Below are positions 46,142 to 57,815 of a stretch of 64,000 bases of DNA, one piece after another. Source of the stretch: Lingula anatina (Eukaryota > Brachiopoda > Lingulata > Lingulida > Lingulidae); NCBI RefSeq assembly GCF_001039355.2, contig NW_019775713.1, positions 257,471 to 321,470 of the forward strand. The letters are read 5' to 3'. The notes beneath the pieces were generated by a model. The model worked only from the letters and a program-made list of their open reading frames with translations, made no database searches and was not told the DNA's origin. The position numbers and the translations under genes were made by a program. How positions within the stretch are numbered: position 1 is the first letter of the stretch; every line of letters starts with the position of its first letter.

Positions 46142-46690
46142 CACTGAAAATAAAATTGGAGTAATTTGACTCTCTATTCAGAGTCCAGCACCCCTTGACC
46201 CTCATGGAGTTAACTTGACTCCTATATAAGGGTCAAATTACCCCACTACCAGAGTCTTTCGACTCTCTTATCAGAGTTTATCACCCAGTGACTCTCATGG
46301 ATTCAATCTGACTCTCAAATCAGAGTCAAATTACCGGGGGCCAGTGTCTGGCTGACCCCTTTCACCGACTATTTTCGCTCTCTGGACAGTAAGTCTCGTT
46401 TCAGTACTTGTGATGGCAGTGAGCAGACGGCGTGGAGAGAACAGTTATCATCATCCTTTGTCAGAATAAACATCATTTTACTGGCCATAGTTGGTTTTAT
46501 GCATGAACAAGTGGTTTTCTGTGTGTTTCTGCATACAGAACTCGTGCACTTATTACTGGTCCGGGCTTTCAGTTGCCACACCCTTTATTTGACATATTGG
46601 TATACAGGTCAGCAGGTTTTGTTTCCAGATTGTAGGTTTGACCCACCAATGCATGTCACTTGGGAGGTATGCTCACTCATTGGTATATTT

Positions 46691-46764
<74 letters not shown>

Positions 46765-47091
46765 CACACATCACCGGGGCGGGAGGACGTGGGTTCAAGC
46801 CCGACTGGCGATATACCACGCTTTAATAAACAGTACCTGCTGTCTGCTGTTATTGTTGTTTTTACTCATTATGTGCCAAGGAGTCAAAAATTCTTTAATA
46901 TGGGGTCACGGTGACTCTTTTGTAGAGATAAATCAAGGGATGAAGGGATGTATGAAAGGAGTCAATTGTGACCCTCCTGTGAGGTCTGGGATACTCCATC
47001 GGAGTCAACTTGACTCCAATTGGGAGATTTTAGTCACCACTGCTGGACTCCAAATTTTGGTGTCACTTTGACCCCGATTTTATTCTCAGTG
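46142..47091. mobile_element. 950-bp TIR element rich in GACTC motifs
   Basis: Left end CACTGAAAATAAAATTGGAGT and right end (reverse complement CACTGAGAATAAAATCGGGGT) form imperfect 21-bp TIRs. Both flanks contain many AGAGTC/GACTCC words. The centre holds a (TA)n tract (about 46695-46762). No transposase; non-autonomous element. Confidence 0.75.
46695..46762. repeat. (TA)n microsatellite
   Basis: TA tract within the TIR element. Frames through it on + are artefacts. Confidence 0.9.
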
Positions 47092-47117
47092 TAAGTGTGA
47101 GAACAGTTAGTGACATG

Positions 47118-48151
47118 GGCTCGGAATCTCGAAAGGTTCGCTATGTTGCGCACGCGCTATAGCATAGCTAGCGTGCGCTATTTGCTAGTGCGATTGCACC
47201 CACCTGCTATCTCGAAGCCTTAGCAGACGCAACGCAATTATAACCTCAAACTCTACTCATATTCGATTGCCGCATAAAGTGAAGACGTCATAACACAATT
47301 ACACAAAATGCAATTTTTTTCACCATGACGCAAATCAAGAGGCTGTTTTTATTTATAGGAATATCATAATTACAAATACTGATATTTGAAGTATTTGACA
47401 CCAATAAAATGTCAAAAAACAATTCAATAAGCGAAGCTTGGACTGACACAATTACTGACACATTGGTGAGTAGTGTTCAGTCTCACAATAATAGACATTG
47501 AGGAAGGTCACGGTGCGGCCGAATGCTTTGTTTCTGCTTTTTCATTTTGTGTGGAAAATGACACTTTTAAATTTATTATTATTATCAATAGACTACACAG
47601 ATGAATGAAATTCACCAGAAAATATAAAATGATGTATGAAATGTTTAATTTTGAAATTTTTCTGCATAATAAAACATGACTTTGGCATTCTTCACGTGAA
47701 TATTTACCGCAAGTTTTTCTATCAGAGGTACCAGTGATTCAATCAATTAAAAGCTTCCATGTTTTTGTTATATGTTTTATTATATGCTATTATGACTAGC
47801 AACCCAAACTTGCCACCATGTTTAATTACATGAAAGACACATTAAAATGACGAATTTTGCATTCGCAGAGGCCTTTGCGACTAGTTTGCAAATAATAGCC
47901 TCGAAACTAATGGCGATTTGGACATTAGCGCACGGCCGGGATTTGCGAAGCTTTCGAGATACGGGATAGCGCACGCTAGCCATGCTAGCGCAGGCGCTCA
48001 AAACAGCGATTCTTTCGAGATACGGGATAGCGCACGCTAGCCATGCTAGCGCAGGCGCTCAAAATAGCGATTCTTTCGAGATACGGGATAGCGCACGCTA
48101 GCCATGCTAGAGCGTGTGCGCAACATAGCGAACCTTTCGAGATTCCGAGCC
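47118..48151. mobile_element. 1.03-kb element with about 64-bp TIRs and internal 61-bp tandem repeats
   Basis: The left 64 bases (starting GGCTCGGAATCTCGAAAGGT) match the right end in reverse complement with about three mismatches. The right subterminal part holds three tandem units of 61 bp (starting about 47951, 48012 and 48073), each containing a copy of the inner TIR sequence (ATAGCGCACGCTAGC). An ATG occurs at both borders, a possible 3-bp target duplication. No transposase frame. Confidence 0.85.
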
Positions 48152-49400
48152 ATGGTTTTCCTTTCACGATCACGACGGAGGCAGTGCCCAAAATAGGGTT
48201 TTGTTCAATTATGATGCATTATTATACAAAGCTTAACAGCATAAAAACCATCAATTTTTTAATAGTAAGATGAAAATATCACTGATATTCAAAAAATGTG
48301 ACTTGCCAATATAGTTCAGAGTCACACTTTGAAAATCCCTAAATGTAAACAAGAGATAACTGTATTGAAAAGAGTTTATTTCCATTTTCAACACCTTTTT
48401 TACTTAAAACAAAATAATCAATTTACTGTCATTTTTATATGATCAATTAAGAAAAATGTTGTCAAAGGAAAAATATCAATAGAACATTTTTAAATGTCTT
48501 ACTTGCTCTATTCTGAGTTTCTTAACTTAGTGAATGATTTTTTTTAAAGCATGAAAACTCAAGGGGGGGGGGGGGGAAGCTGAGCTGAAGACTACTGCGG
48601 TATCACGTGAACTTTGCCATTGATTTAATATGTTTCATTGACCTTTGGTATCTATTAAATGTACTCATCATTAGATAATTATGATCTGTGTCTGTCTGTG
48701 AATACGGTATATGTGTAGTAACAATCACATGAACGCTTGGTTGGTATGAAAATAACAGTGCTGTCTATGACGCAATATTTTGGCCTTTTCACAATTATGG
48801 AGCAAACACGGTTGCACGGTACCCTTCCCCCATTTCATCACATCCAGATGAATTTTTAAGGGACATCATTTAAACATTAAAACCTTTTCATTCGTCCCAT
48901 AAGAAGTCTTTAACTTTTCGTTCAGTTGCATATAACCTACTTGTTGGCCTTCAACGGCCGTAATCCCCTACTTAACCCCCCCCCCCCAAGCATCTTCTCA
49001 GCCCACGAATCCGGAATGTCTCTAAATTCCAGAAGACTAATTAAAACGCATCACGAAGTTAGATAGTGAACACTGCACTAAAGTCATTGCTAAAAGTGTC
49101 CACTTCGAGTTATGTGCTTATTTATCGGTTGGAGAATTTTACTTTCAACCGCCTTCAAACAGCCGGTCAAATGTGTTAGAGAAGATAGCACGACAACGTC
49201 AATGATGGGTTTCCTGTTCGGGTGATTTTAGAAGTGACCAGAGAGGATTTATGAATCGTCTAATGAACCGAGGGAACTAGAAAGGTAACAGACGGGTGTC
49301 CTTTTCAGTATTGACGACTTTCACGACTGCGAAACCCTTACTGTAAACATTAATTCATAAAATACAACCAATACTTACAAAATAAATTAGTGTAAACAAA
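48152..49400. other. intergenic, homopolymer runs
   Basis: Contains a poly-G (about 48563-48576) and a poly-C (about 48969-48979) run. No gene or other repeat recognised. Confidence 0.6.
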
Positions 49401-49559
49401 TGGCTGTCTTTTTTCTTTTTCTTTTACTAATTTATTGTAATCCACAGACATTTATTTGTAACTGTTTGTAATCCTTTTTTATACCAGTAAAAGTTGGTAT
49501 AACATTTTGCAGTAAAAAAGTGTTCTAAAAATAAGTGTAAATGCAAGATGGCGATCTTA

Positions 49560-50034
49560 ATTTTAGTATAAATAAACCAAAATTTTTCACGAGTCTTATT
49601 ATGTTGGCATGAAAACCGCGCAGCCACAAGCTGTTTAACTATTTCCATCACATCTTTTATCCGATGTTCCCTGCTGAAATTAAATTCGTCACTATCTCTC
49701 TTTCTCTACAAAATACTTTGTTTGTGATATCAAAGAAATGTTTTATTCTTTAATTTAAACATTTTAAGCCAAGCCTTGATTAGCAATCACATTTTTAAAT
49801 ACATATTTTTATTGAAATACATAAATTAAATTAATAAATGTGTACATAGTATATGAAAATACAGATAAAACAAAAAGTAATGTACAGAAACTACTCTTAC
49901 AGACACACGCGCGCGCATTCATATTCGCTCGTTTGCTTCAACTGCACAAACATATTTTTATAATGTTTTGCTAATTTTCTTTAATTTTTTTATTTTCTAA
50001 ATTTTTAAATAAGTTTCTGTTATACCTACCGTTT

Positions 50035-50087
<53 letters not shown>

Positions 50088-51200
50088 CAGTAATAAAAGT
50101 CAACTGTACAGAAATGATTTTAACAATAATAATAATAATAATAATACCCCAGTGGAAGTTAGTAGTTAAGAAGACGAAAAAGGTTTGAAAATCGAAAGCA
50201 AAAGGCTCTATTCTTCTAAAACAAAAAAATATTGACAACCACTGTACCCACTGCTAATCAAACTTACATTTTAGATACATTAACTAACCAAGCGTGGAAA
50301 AAACCTAATTACTAGACTTAGAGTATAAGCAATCAAAAAATTTTATTTGGATACAAAATTCACAAAATTTTAAGCCAAGCAGTGAAAATTCATTATCATA
50401 CAAAATTCACTTCTAACACCCACGTTATTTTGCTTTTGTGCCAGATTATCATTTTGTCATATACAAACAAATATTGACGCCTACAGTAGTTGCGAAATAA
50501 AACGTTCATGTTTCCATTGCTTCTGTATTATCGTTATCTTATTGTTTTTATTGCATTAACCAAAGAATCAGCAAGCAACTGGTATATCGGTCCCTGCGTG
50601 TGCGTATACACACACTTGACCTGCTTATTTGATCAACAAGTTGTCCTGTTTTAAAGTTGTCTTATCACACCAGACTTGAACTGTCTACCATACCTTGAAC
50701 AGGGATTCGTAAGAGGCGAGTGTTGTTGAAACAGAAGGCTATATTTGACTCAGTTGTTTGGTAAGTCAAAAGTGATAAATGTCTTCCATCAGGAGTTAGT
50801 CTATTATGACAAATGACACTTGCATTTTGAGGGAAAACTTTGAGTAAAAGCTGTAGTGTGATAGATTAATAGATGTGATAGATTCACTAATTTGAATGAA
50901 AAGCACACCATGACGGCTTCCACGCCAGGCGAAAATGAAAGACAGTTTCAGTGCTTTATACTTTGTTTTTCTTTTCATTTAAATTCTTGTATTTGCACCT
51001 AATTTGCAAACATAGATTAACATTTTAACTGACGATAGTGGTCAGTGATTTTTCGTCGTAAAATAAAGACAGCAGGCAAAAATAGCTTTTTCCTTTGTCA
51101 CCTGACCATATCTAAAAAGGGGAAGATTTTCCGTCATAGCTGATAACAAATTTCCACCATTTATCGTCATCAACGACAACCTACTTTTAAGTGTAAGTTA
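49560..51200. repeat. duplicated non-coding block, copy 1
   Basis: Blocks such as ATATTTGACTCAGTTGTTTG followed by GTAAGTCAAAAGTGATAAAT (about 50740-50780), and TGGCATGAAAACCGCGCAGC (about 49606), recur in the same order at 51880-52830 with about 80-90% similarity by eye. Contains (AAT)n (50036-50085 and 50126-50145). Confidence 0.65.
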
Positions 51201-51879
51201 CAATCTTGTACAAAATAAAATAAAATAAGAACCTACTTAACTTTAATTATTTTACTAGAATGAAACATGCACAATTTGAAATATGTCACACATGTAAGAA
51301 AATGTAAATACAAGTCCATCATCAAAATTCACTAATGCACTTATACATCATTAACACTGAACAAAAATCAAGATTACTTTTAAACGCCTTTATAATAATT
51401 TAGATGTTCGTTTATGTGCGTTAAATTCTTCCAGGAAGTAATTAACACTAGTTTATTTTGAATATAATAATAGCTCATTTTAGCTTGTGTCACTTGCCAA
51501 TACCCCGGTACATGGCGTTAGCATTTTGATCAGTTATATGGTTCGGCTAGAAATTCTCTATGATACATGTATCCTCCTGTCTGTAATGGGAAAGTGCCAG
51601 CTACTGATAGTGGCCCAGCCGGTTGTAGAATGTTTATCGGTCTCGGTGAGTTAAAGGGGCCACCAGTTCCGTTATTCAGTCACATGTAGATGTCTTTTTA
51701 AACCTAAACCATCCAAACCCAACATGTGTAAACAGAAACAGATCGAAGAATGAAATGCGTGACAGACGAGCAACGTTCGAACACCAAAACTGTTCATGAA
51801 TGAATACAGAATGGGAATCTTTAGATGAAATTGGTAGATGTTTTTTCACTTTTTAACAAATACTAAATGTTACCACAAC

Positions 51880-52860
51880 ACTAATTTGGCATGAACACCG
51901 CGCGGCTACAAACTGATTGATTTATTCCAGCACATCTTGTCGCGACTTTCTCTCCGGTGATCCGCTGAATTTAAATTCGTCACTATGTCACTCCACAAAA
52001 AGCCTCAGTATGTGATCTTGAAGAAAGTTTATACTCTTTAACTAATTTGAAAATTTTTAAGCCATGCAGTGATATTTAACCACTAAAATTCTCTTTATTT
52101 TGACACAAATTTCATCACCCACACCTATGTCATTTTGCTTTTTTAAATTCACTGTATCAGATTATCATTTTGCGTATATTCAAATATTGACGCCTACGTA
52201 TAGCGTTGATATCTTGAGCAGTGACGTTAAAAAGTCATAATCGTTATCTTTTGTTCTTATTGTATTAATCTATAACCAAGAAAACCGGTATATCGACACA
52301 AGCTTGACCTGATTATTTAACCTACAGGTTGTTCTATTTAAAAGTTATTGTCTTATCAGACCAGACCTAAATTGTATCCATTGAGAGGTGATTCGTAAAT
52401 GTAGTTGAAACTGTATATTTGACTCGGTTGTTTGGTAAGTCAAAAGTGATAAATATCTTCCATCAGGGTTTTGAGTATTTTGACAGATGTACATGTGTGA
52501 CTTTAACTTAAAGATTAGATTTCGATTAAAAGATCCAGTTTGGTAGATTGTTCGCTATAATTAACGGTAAGGCGAAAATGAAAGTTAATTCCAGTGATAT
52601 ATTCCCGGCTTACAATTCGTATTTGTCCTTTCACTGTACGTTATTTGTAAACATTGAATAAGGCAGTTTAACTGAAGATTATGTTTATTAATTTTTCTTC
52701 GTAGAATAAAGACAGAAAGACAAACACCTTTTCTTTTGTAAGCTGACCTGATTTGCAAAGGGGAACATTTTTTTAAATCGCTGATAACAAAGTGACCCCC
52801 TTTTAACGTCATCACCGACAACGTACTCTTAAGTTAAAACTTTTGTTTGTTAATGCATCT
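51880..52860. repeat. duplicated non-coding block, copy 2
   Basis: Partner of 49560-51200, shortened by deletions. Coding frames in it are short and not conserved between the copies. Confidence 0.65.
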
Positions 52861-52929
52861 TGAATAATATCACACGTTAAAGAAAATATAAGTGCTATTT
52901 GATTCTAACGGTATGCAAGATTTCATCAT

Positions 52930-53340
52930 CGGTTCTCATAATTGTTATGAAATTTAGAATGCAACGGCTATAAAATGATCTCCAATTTCGATCACAACAA
53001 GAGTCGAAAGTGAAAATAGATCCAAGACGATTTTAAAATGTTTACATTCAAGGTCATGCTTACCCATATTTCTACGAGGTAAGATGAGACAATTTTGTGT
53101 CAGTATGATGTGATTGTCGAAATGACTTTTTATGCATAATTGAACTTTGGCGTTTTTATAATGGCTTTGTTGGTGCGAAAATGGCCTACGTCTGAATGTA
53201 TAACTGAAAAGGGGATTTTTTTGTTTACATTAATCCTCAATTTTGCTCTTATCCTTACATTGACATTATCATTACAACTGATACAGGGCCTGTCAGACTG
53301 TTATCTTGAGATAAAAAATTATCCTAAAATAGACTTACAA
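52930..53340. repeat. duplicated upstream block of TRIM gene 1
   Basis: Similar to 58940-59330 in the same order (for example TTTTTATAATGGCTTTGTTG and AAAAGGGGATTTTTTTGTTTAC), so the TRIM duplication includes at least 1.5 kb of upstream DNA. Confidence 0.7.
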
Positions 53341-53359
53341 ATCGATTGTTTAACCTAGG

Positions 53360-53605
53360 TACAGGGTTGATCCAGGATTATTTGAAGGGGGGAGGGGGTC
53401 CGGAACGACAGACAGACCTCGGATGCGAAGTCGACCATTGCCCCCCTGGAGTGGTGCTCAAAAGCCCCGAAAATTTTTTGGTGTTTTGGAGGGCAAACGG
53501 TGCCCTCTGGTACGGTTTAGAACTATGCTTCAGCTAGTCAAAATTCTAATTTCAAGAAGGGAACATTTATGTGATAGACCCCCCCCCCATATCCGCCACT
53601 GTAGG
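53360..53605. mobile_element. small GGGGGG/CCCCCC-ended repeat
   Basis: Left ACAGGGTTGATCCAGGATTA then a G-run; right a C-run then CCATATCCGCCACTGTA. The reverse complement of the right end resembles the left (ACAGTGGCGGATATGGGGGG). Looks like a widespread C-rich-ended MITE. Absent from the equivalent place in the second TRIM unit (about 59340). Confidence 0.55.
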
Positions 53606-54502
53606 TATGATGTGTTAATGACAGACATATTGACGAATGAACTACACTGTAACTAGTACATAATGCTGAATAATGATGGACAGCTTAATGGAATTTATTG
53701 GGAGGATTATTCGTATTTTTCTCAGATGCCATTATGAAAAACATAAAAATACCTGAATGCGTATATATAACAGTATCCGTACACAATATAGTGTGAGTTA
53801 AGTATGCCAGTTAATAATTACTAATAAAATAATAGAAAAAACATGTGTTGTCAATCCTTTATAATATCGACTTAATTGCCATATAATTTATTATGTAAGT
53901 TTACAGCGAGTGTCATTTAATAGACAGCTTAGCATCAATATATTTGCCGTCGAAATTCAATGAAGACGTGCTAATCGACAAGTCAGCTAGAATGTCAAGT
54001 TCACTAGAATGCCTTCTTTTCACAAAAAAAAAGGTCGTCATTTTGAAAATTTGAGATGGAAGTGAAGGCTCCAGAGTACTGTAACGCCAGTGGCTTGTTA
54101 GCAGCACCTCAGTGAAATAATTAAAATTTTTATAAATGACACAAAGGTTACCCTTTACCAGGGTCACATATTGAGTTTTCATAAGACATTCACAGATGCA
54201 TCTGGATAATTCATGGCACATAATTCAACTTAAAGAGCAGAGCACAAATAATCTGCTGCCCTGTTAGAGGTTACAAAAAGAAGCATCACCCGAAACTGAA
54301 AATATTTTATGTCATCATGGGGTACAAGTATAAGTGCGACAAACAAAAATTAAGAAAGAAACTTCTGTAACAGTGTAGCTAAAGATAGAAAACCCTATGA
54401 AAAAAGGTAACAGACGTCAATCGACGGGCTTGTTCTGCAAGCTCCGTACTTATTCTTGCATACACCTCTCCCCATTTACCCAATTTTATTCTCTATTTAC
54501 AG

Positions 54503-54525
54503 AGAGAAGACCTGCATTAAACACA
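54503..54525 (+). promoter_or_regulatory. 5' UTR leader of TRIM gene 1 after a likely acceptor
   Basis: An AG acceptor after a pyrimidine tract (ends 54502) precedes the leader before the ATG. The same layout occurs in TRIM gene 2 (acceptor ends 60939). A 5' UTR intron is therefore likely; upstream in-frame sequence back to 54397 is not taken as coding. Confidence 0.6.
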
Positions 54526-56436
54526 ATGGCTTTGTCAAAAATCCTTGAAGAAGATTTCCTGACATGCATTATTTGTGAGGAAAGGTATGAAGAACCTAAA
54601 ATACTTCCTTGCGTCCACAGTTTCTGTAAGAGGTGTCTTGAGGGGCACGTGAAGGTCAAACTCGACCGTAACCGCCGTTTCCCATGCCCCATCTGTAGAA
54701 GGGAATGCGAGCTGCCAGAAAAAGGGGCAGAGGACTTGGAGAAAAGCCGTCTTCTTGCTAACCTCGCTGAGGTAGTCAACAAGGTCGACGAAGCGAAGAC
54801 GCAGGACAAATGCGAGACATGCGCCCTTAAAGAGCCCCCAGTAGATGCAGATGCAACAAAAAGATGCTTGAATTGTGATGACAACATGTGTGACGTCTGC
54901 AGTGCAGAGCACCGACGCCACGGTGGATGTCGCGACCACCAGTTAATCCCATTTGGCGAACTCAATGAAGAGGCGTACGCCAGCGAACTTCGCTCTCGCC
55001 AACAAATTCTGTGTAACCATGATAACAAGACCCCGGCCGAAGTATTCTGTTGTGGCTGCGAAAAGTTCATATGTGGAACATGCGTTTCAGTTGAGCATAA
55101 AGATCACGATTGCAAGTACATATCATCAGCTTCTAAAGGTGGAAGAGATCGCTTGGCCAACGAACAAAAAGAGATAGAAAGGAAAGAGTTAGAATTAGCA
55201 AGTCTTATTTCAGACGTGAAGGAACGCAAGGCAGATTTTCATTGTCAGAGCGAGAAACTCGAGAAAGCGATTGAAAAACGTGAGGTAGAGCTCATAAAGT
55301 TGGTTCAAGCCAATGCGGACCGCATGCGTAGAGTAGTCAACGAAGCCACCAGTCAGATGGAAGAAGTTCTGGACCCCATGGAAAAGGAACTAGAATTAAT
55401 CCAGGGATGTTTTGCGAGCTTTAAGGATTTTACCAACGCCTTGATTATTCACGGTTCCGACCCAGAGGTCTTGCAGATTATGGCAAACTGCTTGAGACGC
55501 AGCAAGGAATTAACGGAGATGAAGTTACCGACCATCCCAACCACCAAGAGTCTAATCCTAGATACCAAGCATGTCAACAATATGTCAACTGTTCTTCGTG
55601 AGTGTATGGGTGAGGTGCGACATGCCAGGGACAAGGAACTGTTGTGGTCATTCCGCGTAGACCTAAATATTGATCCTCCGGAAACACCACACCATGTAGC
55701 TGTAGATGCTGAAGGGCGCGTATGTGTTGGTGTCTGGTGTGACAAGGATAAGAAGAGGAACAAGATCAACGTATACGACGTTAACAGGCGCTTAATAGTG
55801 ACTATAACAAACCCCGAGTTGACAAATGGCAGTCTCGCTGGTATTGCATTCGATCAAGATGGAAACGTTGTCTTGCGGTCACAGGCAGAGAACTTGGTAA
55901 TGATCTACAGCAGGGAAGGCAAACTGCTATCTAGTTTCCACAGTCAACAGCCGCTCGCAGTGTCAGTGAATAGCAAGGGTCAGTACGTCATTGCTGGAAG
56001 GGAAGCAATATACATCCACGACAAGGATGGGGTTGTCGCTCACAGTTTTCCTGATCCACTTCAAGGTAATGCCTTCAAATATGTTGCAGTCAGCGTTACA
56101 GGTGATATCCTTGTGTCACATCCCGGTGCTGACAAAGTACTCGCCTACAACCCCGTGTCCGGTGTGCTGAAGTTCATGTACGGAGCCACAGGCTGTGGTG
56201 ATGGTCAGGTGAACGCACCAAGGGGAATGTGCTGCTTGGCAAACGGTGATATCATATTGGCTGATGACCACAACAATCGCCTGCATCTACTGTCTCCAGA
56301 TGGCGTGTTTAAGAAGTTTCTTCTTACCAAAGAAGACGGGTTGAAATCCCCACAGGATGTTGCCTTCACCCCAGATGGAATGCTTGTTGTCGTCGAGGAT
56401 GGAGGAGCTGTAAAGTGCTTTACCTTCCAAGATTAA
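54526..56436 (+). CDS. TRIM protein 1 (RING, two B-boxes, coiled coil, NHL-like propeller), 636 aa
   Basis: Single-exon frame from ATG (ACACAATGG) to TAA. RING zinc ligands are C14, C17, C29, H31, C34, C37, C54 and C57 (a C3HC4 set). B-box 1 begins at C96/C99 and B-box 2 at C163/H165 (AEVFCCGCEKFICGTC). A long coiled coil follows (about 200-310). The C-terminal 270 residues have repeated strands such as VAVDAEGRVCVGVWCD and GDILVSHPGADKVLAYNP, an NHL-like beta-propeller. Known: TRIM proteins are E3 ubiquitin ligases dimerising through the coiled coil. Lophotrochozoans often have large TRIM sets, some antiviral, but immunity is not shown here. The start is chosen because TRIM gene 2 uses the same ATG context and length. 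Confidence 0.95.
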   Translation: MALSKILEEDFLTCIICEERYEEPKILPCVHSFCKRCLEGHVKVKLDRNRRFPCPICRRECELPEKGAEDLEKSRLLANLAEVVNKVDEAKTQDKCETCALKEPPVDADATKRCLNCDDNMCDVCSAEHRRHGGCRDHQLIPFGELNEEAYASELRSRQQILCNHDNKTPAEVFCCGCEKFICGTCVSVEHKDHDCKYISSASKGGRDRLANEQKEIERKELELASLISDVKERKADFHCQSEKLEKAIEKREVELIKLVQANADRMRRVVNEATSQMEEVLDPMEKELELIQGCFASFKDFTNALIIHGSDPEVLQIMANCLRRSKELTEMKLPTIPTTKSLILDTKHVNNMSTVLRECMGEVRHARDKELLWSFRVDLNIDPPETPHHVAVDAEGRVCVGVWCDKDKKRNKINVYDVNRRLIVTITNPELTNGSLAGIAFDQDGNVVLRSQAENLVMIYSREGKLLSSFHSQQPLAVSVNSKGQYVIAGREAIYIHDKDGVVAHSFPDPLQGNAFKYVAVSVTGDILVSHPGADKVLAYNPVSGVLKFMYGATGCGDGQVNAPRGMCCLANGDIILADDHNNRLHLLSPDGVFKKFLLTKEDGLKSPQDVAFTPDGMLVVVEDGGAVKCFTFQD

Positions 56437-57360
56437 GAGACGACAATTTAAACCACGAAAAGTGAAAAGTGAACTTTATGCTGCAGATCGGAAAAATATG
56501 TAAAATGTCGACATTTTAAAGAAATTTTTAAGAAATACTTGAAAGATTTAAAATTGAACCGTTGTTGCGATTTAAGTTATGAGAATGTTGGTAGGTACAT
56601 GTATATAAACAGTACCGCTTAAGGCTGAACTATTGTAAATTGAAACTCTATGTGGTGTATGAAGACACTAATTTATTTTAAATAACTTGTGATAGATTTG
56701 CTTTCGTGAAATAACTTTTCATAACCGTTTGAGTGTGTTTGCCTGATGTGTGTGTGTGTGTGTTTTAAATGCTGTACTTGCTTACTATATTTGCTTAATA
56801 GATTCAGATTCTCGTTCTGTACAGGGGGGTTGTATATATTAATGTTTCACTAAAATATCAGTTGAACCCTTGCACTGAATAACTATATAATGATGTGAGA
56901 ATGTGCTTTCTTGCCATTACTCTCTCCTGTAAAATCAGTGTGCCACCATTGTATGTGGCGTCACATGTTGTTAATTGCCTTATAGGTGAAATTTTAATAT
57001 AATAGATAGGTTAAAAGCAAACTGTCGCAGTTGGACGTTGATTTTATAGTTATGAACACACACCTCTATATGATATCAATATACCTCTATAATATCAAAG
57101 CACTATGCATGCTTCCAAGACAAAATTAACGTTCCGGCGCATGTATCGTCTTGGGAGTTTACAATGATAATTGCAGCTCAAAGAAGTAAATAATGTGCAT
57201 ACAGCCATATTTGCTCTGTTTACAGTCGTTTTACCTTGATATTTACAATGGTTATCTTTACGAATTGTGTGTATAGGCCTACTATAAGAATTTTTGTAGA
57301 ACAAAATGAACATCGTTTTGCTTCTATTGACTGACTTTTGGTAATAATATACGAGCTTAT
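56437..57360. other. 3' flank of TRIM gene 1
   Basis: The first few hundred bases resemble the 3' flank of TRIM gene 2 (for example ATTGAAACTCTATGTGGTGT at about 56639 and CTCTAAGTGGTGTATATAGT at about 63103). No gene seen; a (TG)n run is at about 56748. Confidence 0.65.
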
Positions 57361-57520
57361 TTTCTATCTGCAAGTCGCGACAGCTGCGTCTAAAACTGTG
57401 TAGTGAAGGGTGTGGTTGGAAATTATGTAAAGTAACATACCTGGGAATCTTTACCGGTAGTACTATTTGGTATCTAGAGGTATGGGAATTTTATCATTGA
57501 GAATCAAGGCTCGTCAATCG
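57360..57520. repeat. duplicated intergenic segment, copy 1 (copy 2 at 58800-58950)
   Basis: Words such as TCGCGACAGCTGCGTCTAAA (57377) and GGTAGTACTATTTGGTATCT recur at 58800-58920. Suggests that a third, now lost, unit once existed or that the duplication was stepwise. Confidence 0.6.
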
Positions 57521-57593
57521 TATTAATATTAGGGGCCTAACTGTCATATAGTTTAAACTTTTGTCAGGAAGGGAACTATCCTGGGTAAAGTTT

Positions 57594-57815
57594 GATCTAC
57601 AGGGTTACCACTTAATATGGAATATTACATTTTTGCGAATAAATTTTCTACAAAATATTTAATTTCACTCTAACTACTTAAAATCCAAAGCTGAGGTGTC
57701 ACTCCATGTGTAGCCAGATGTGTTACCTAATTACCACACAACTCTCGAAACAATTGATGCATGCATTTGCATGTTCTGTGGTCAGAAATGTGAGGGGTGG
57801 TCTTTTTTTGTAGGC
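57594..57815 (+). mobile_element. Tc1/mariner-like 5' fragment (family of copy C)
   Basis: Starts CTACAGGGTTACCACTTAAT and is similar along about 200 bases to the reverse complement of 31440-31642, including AACTCTCGAAACAATTGATG. It ends abruptly, so it is a truncated relic. Confidence 0.75.

Noticed and set aside
46775-46815. tRNA-like B-box word
   Set aside because: No A-box or cloverleaf arms found around it; not called as a tRNA.
47950-48110. Three short tandem units resembling a CRISPR array
   Set aside because: Units are contiguous without unique spacers and belong to a TIR element in a eukaryotic genome.
53346-53656. Short overlapping + frames near the poly-C run
   Set aside because: They lie inside the C-rich-ended repeat and have no domain.
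54486-55070. 194-codon minus-strand frame opposite TRIM gene 1
   Set aside because: Shadow of the RING/B-box region; the equivalent shadow occurs opposite TRIM gene 2.
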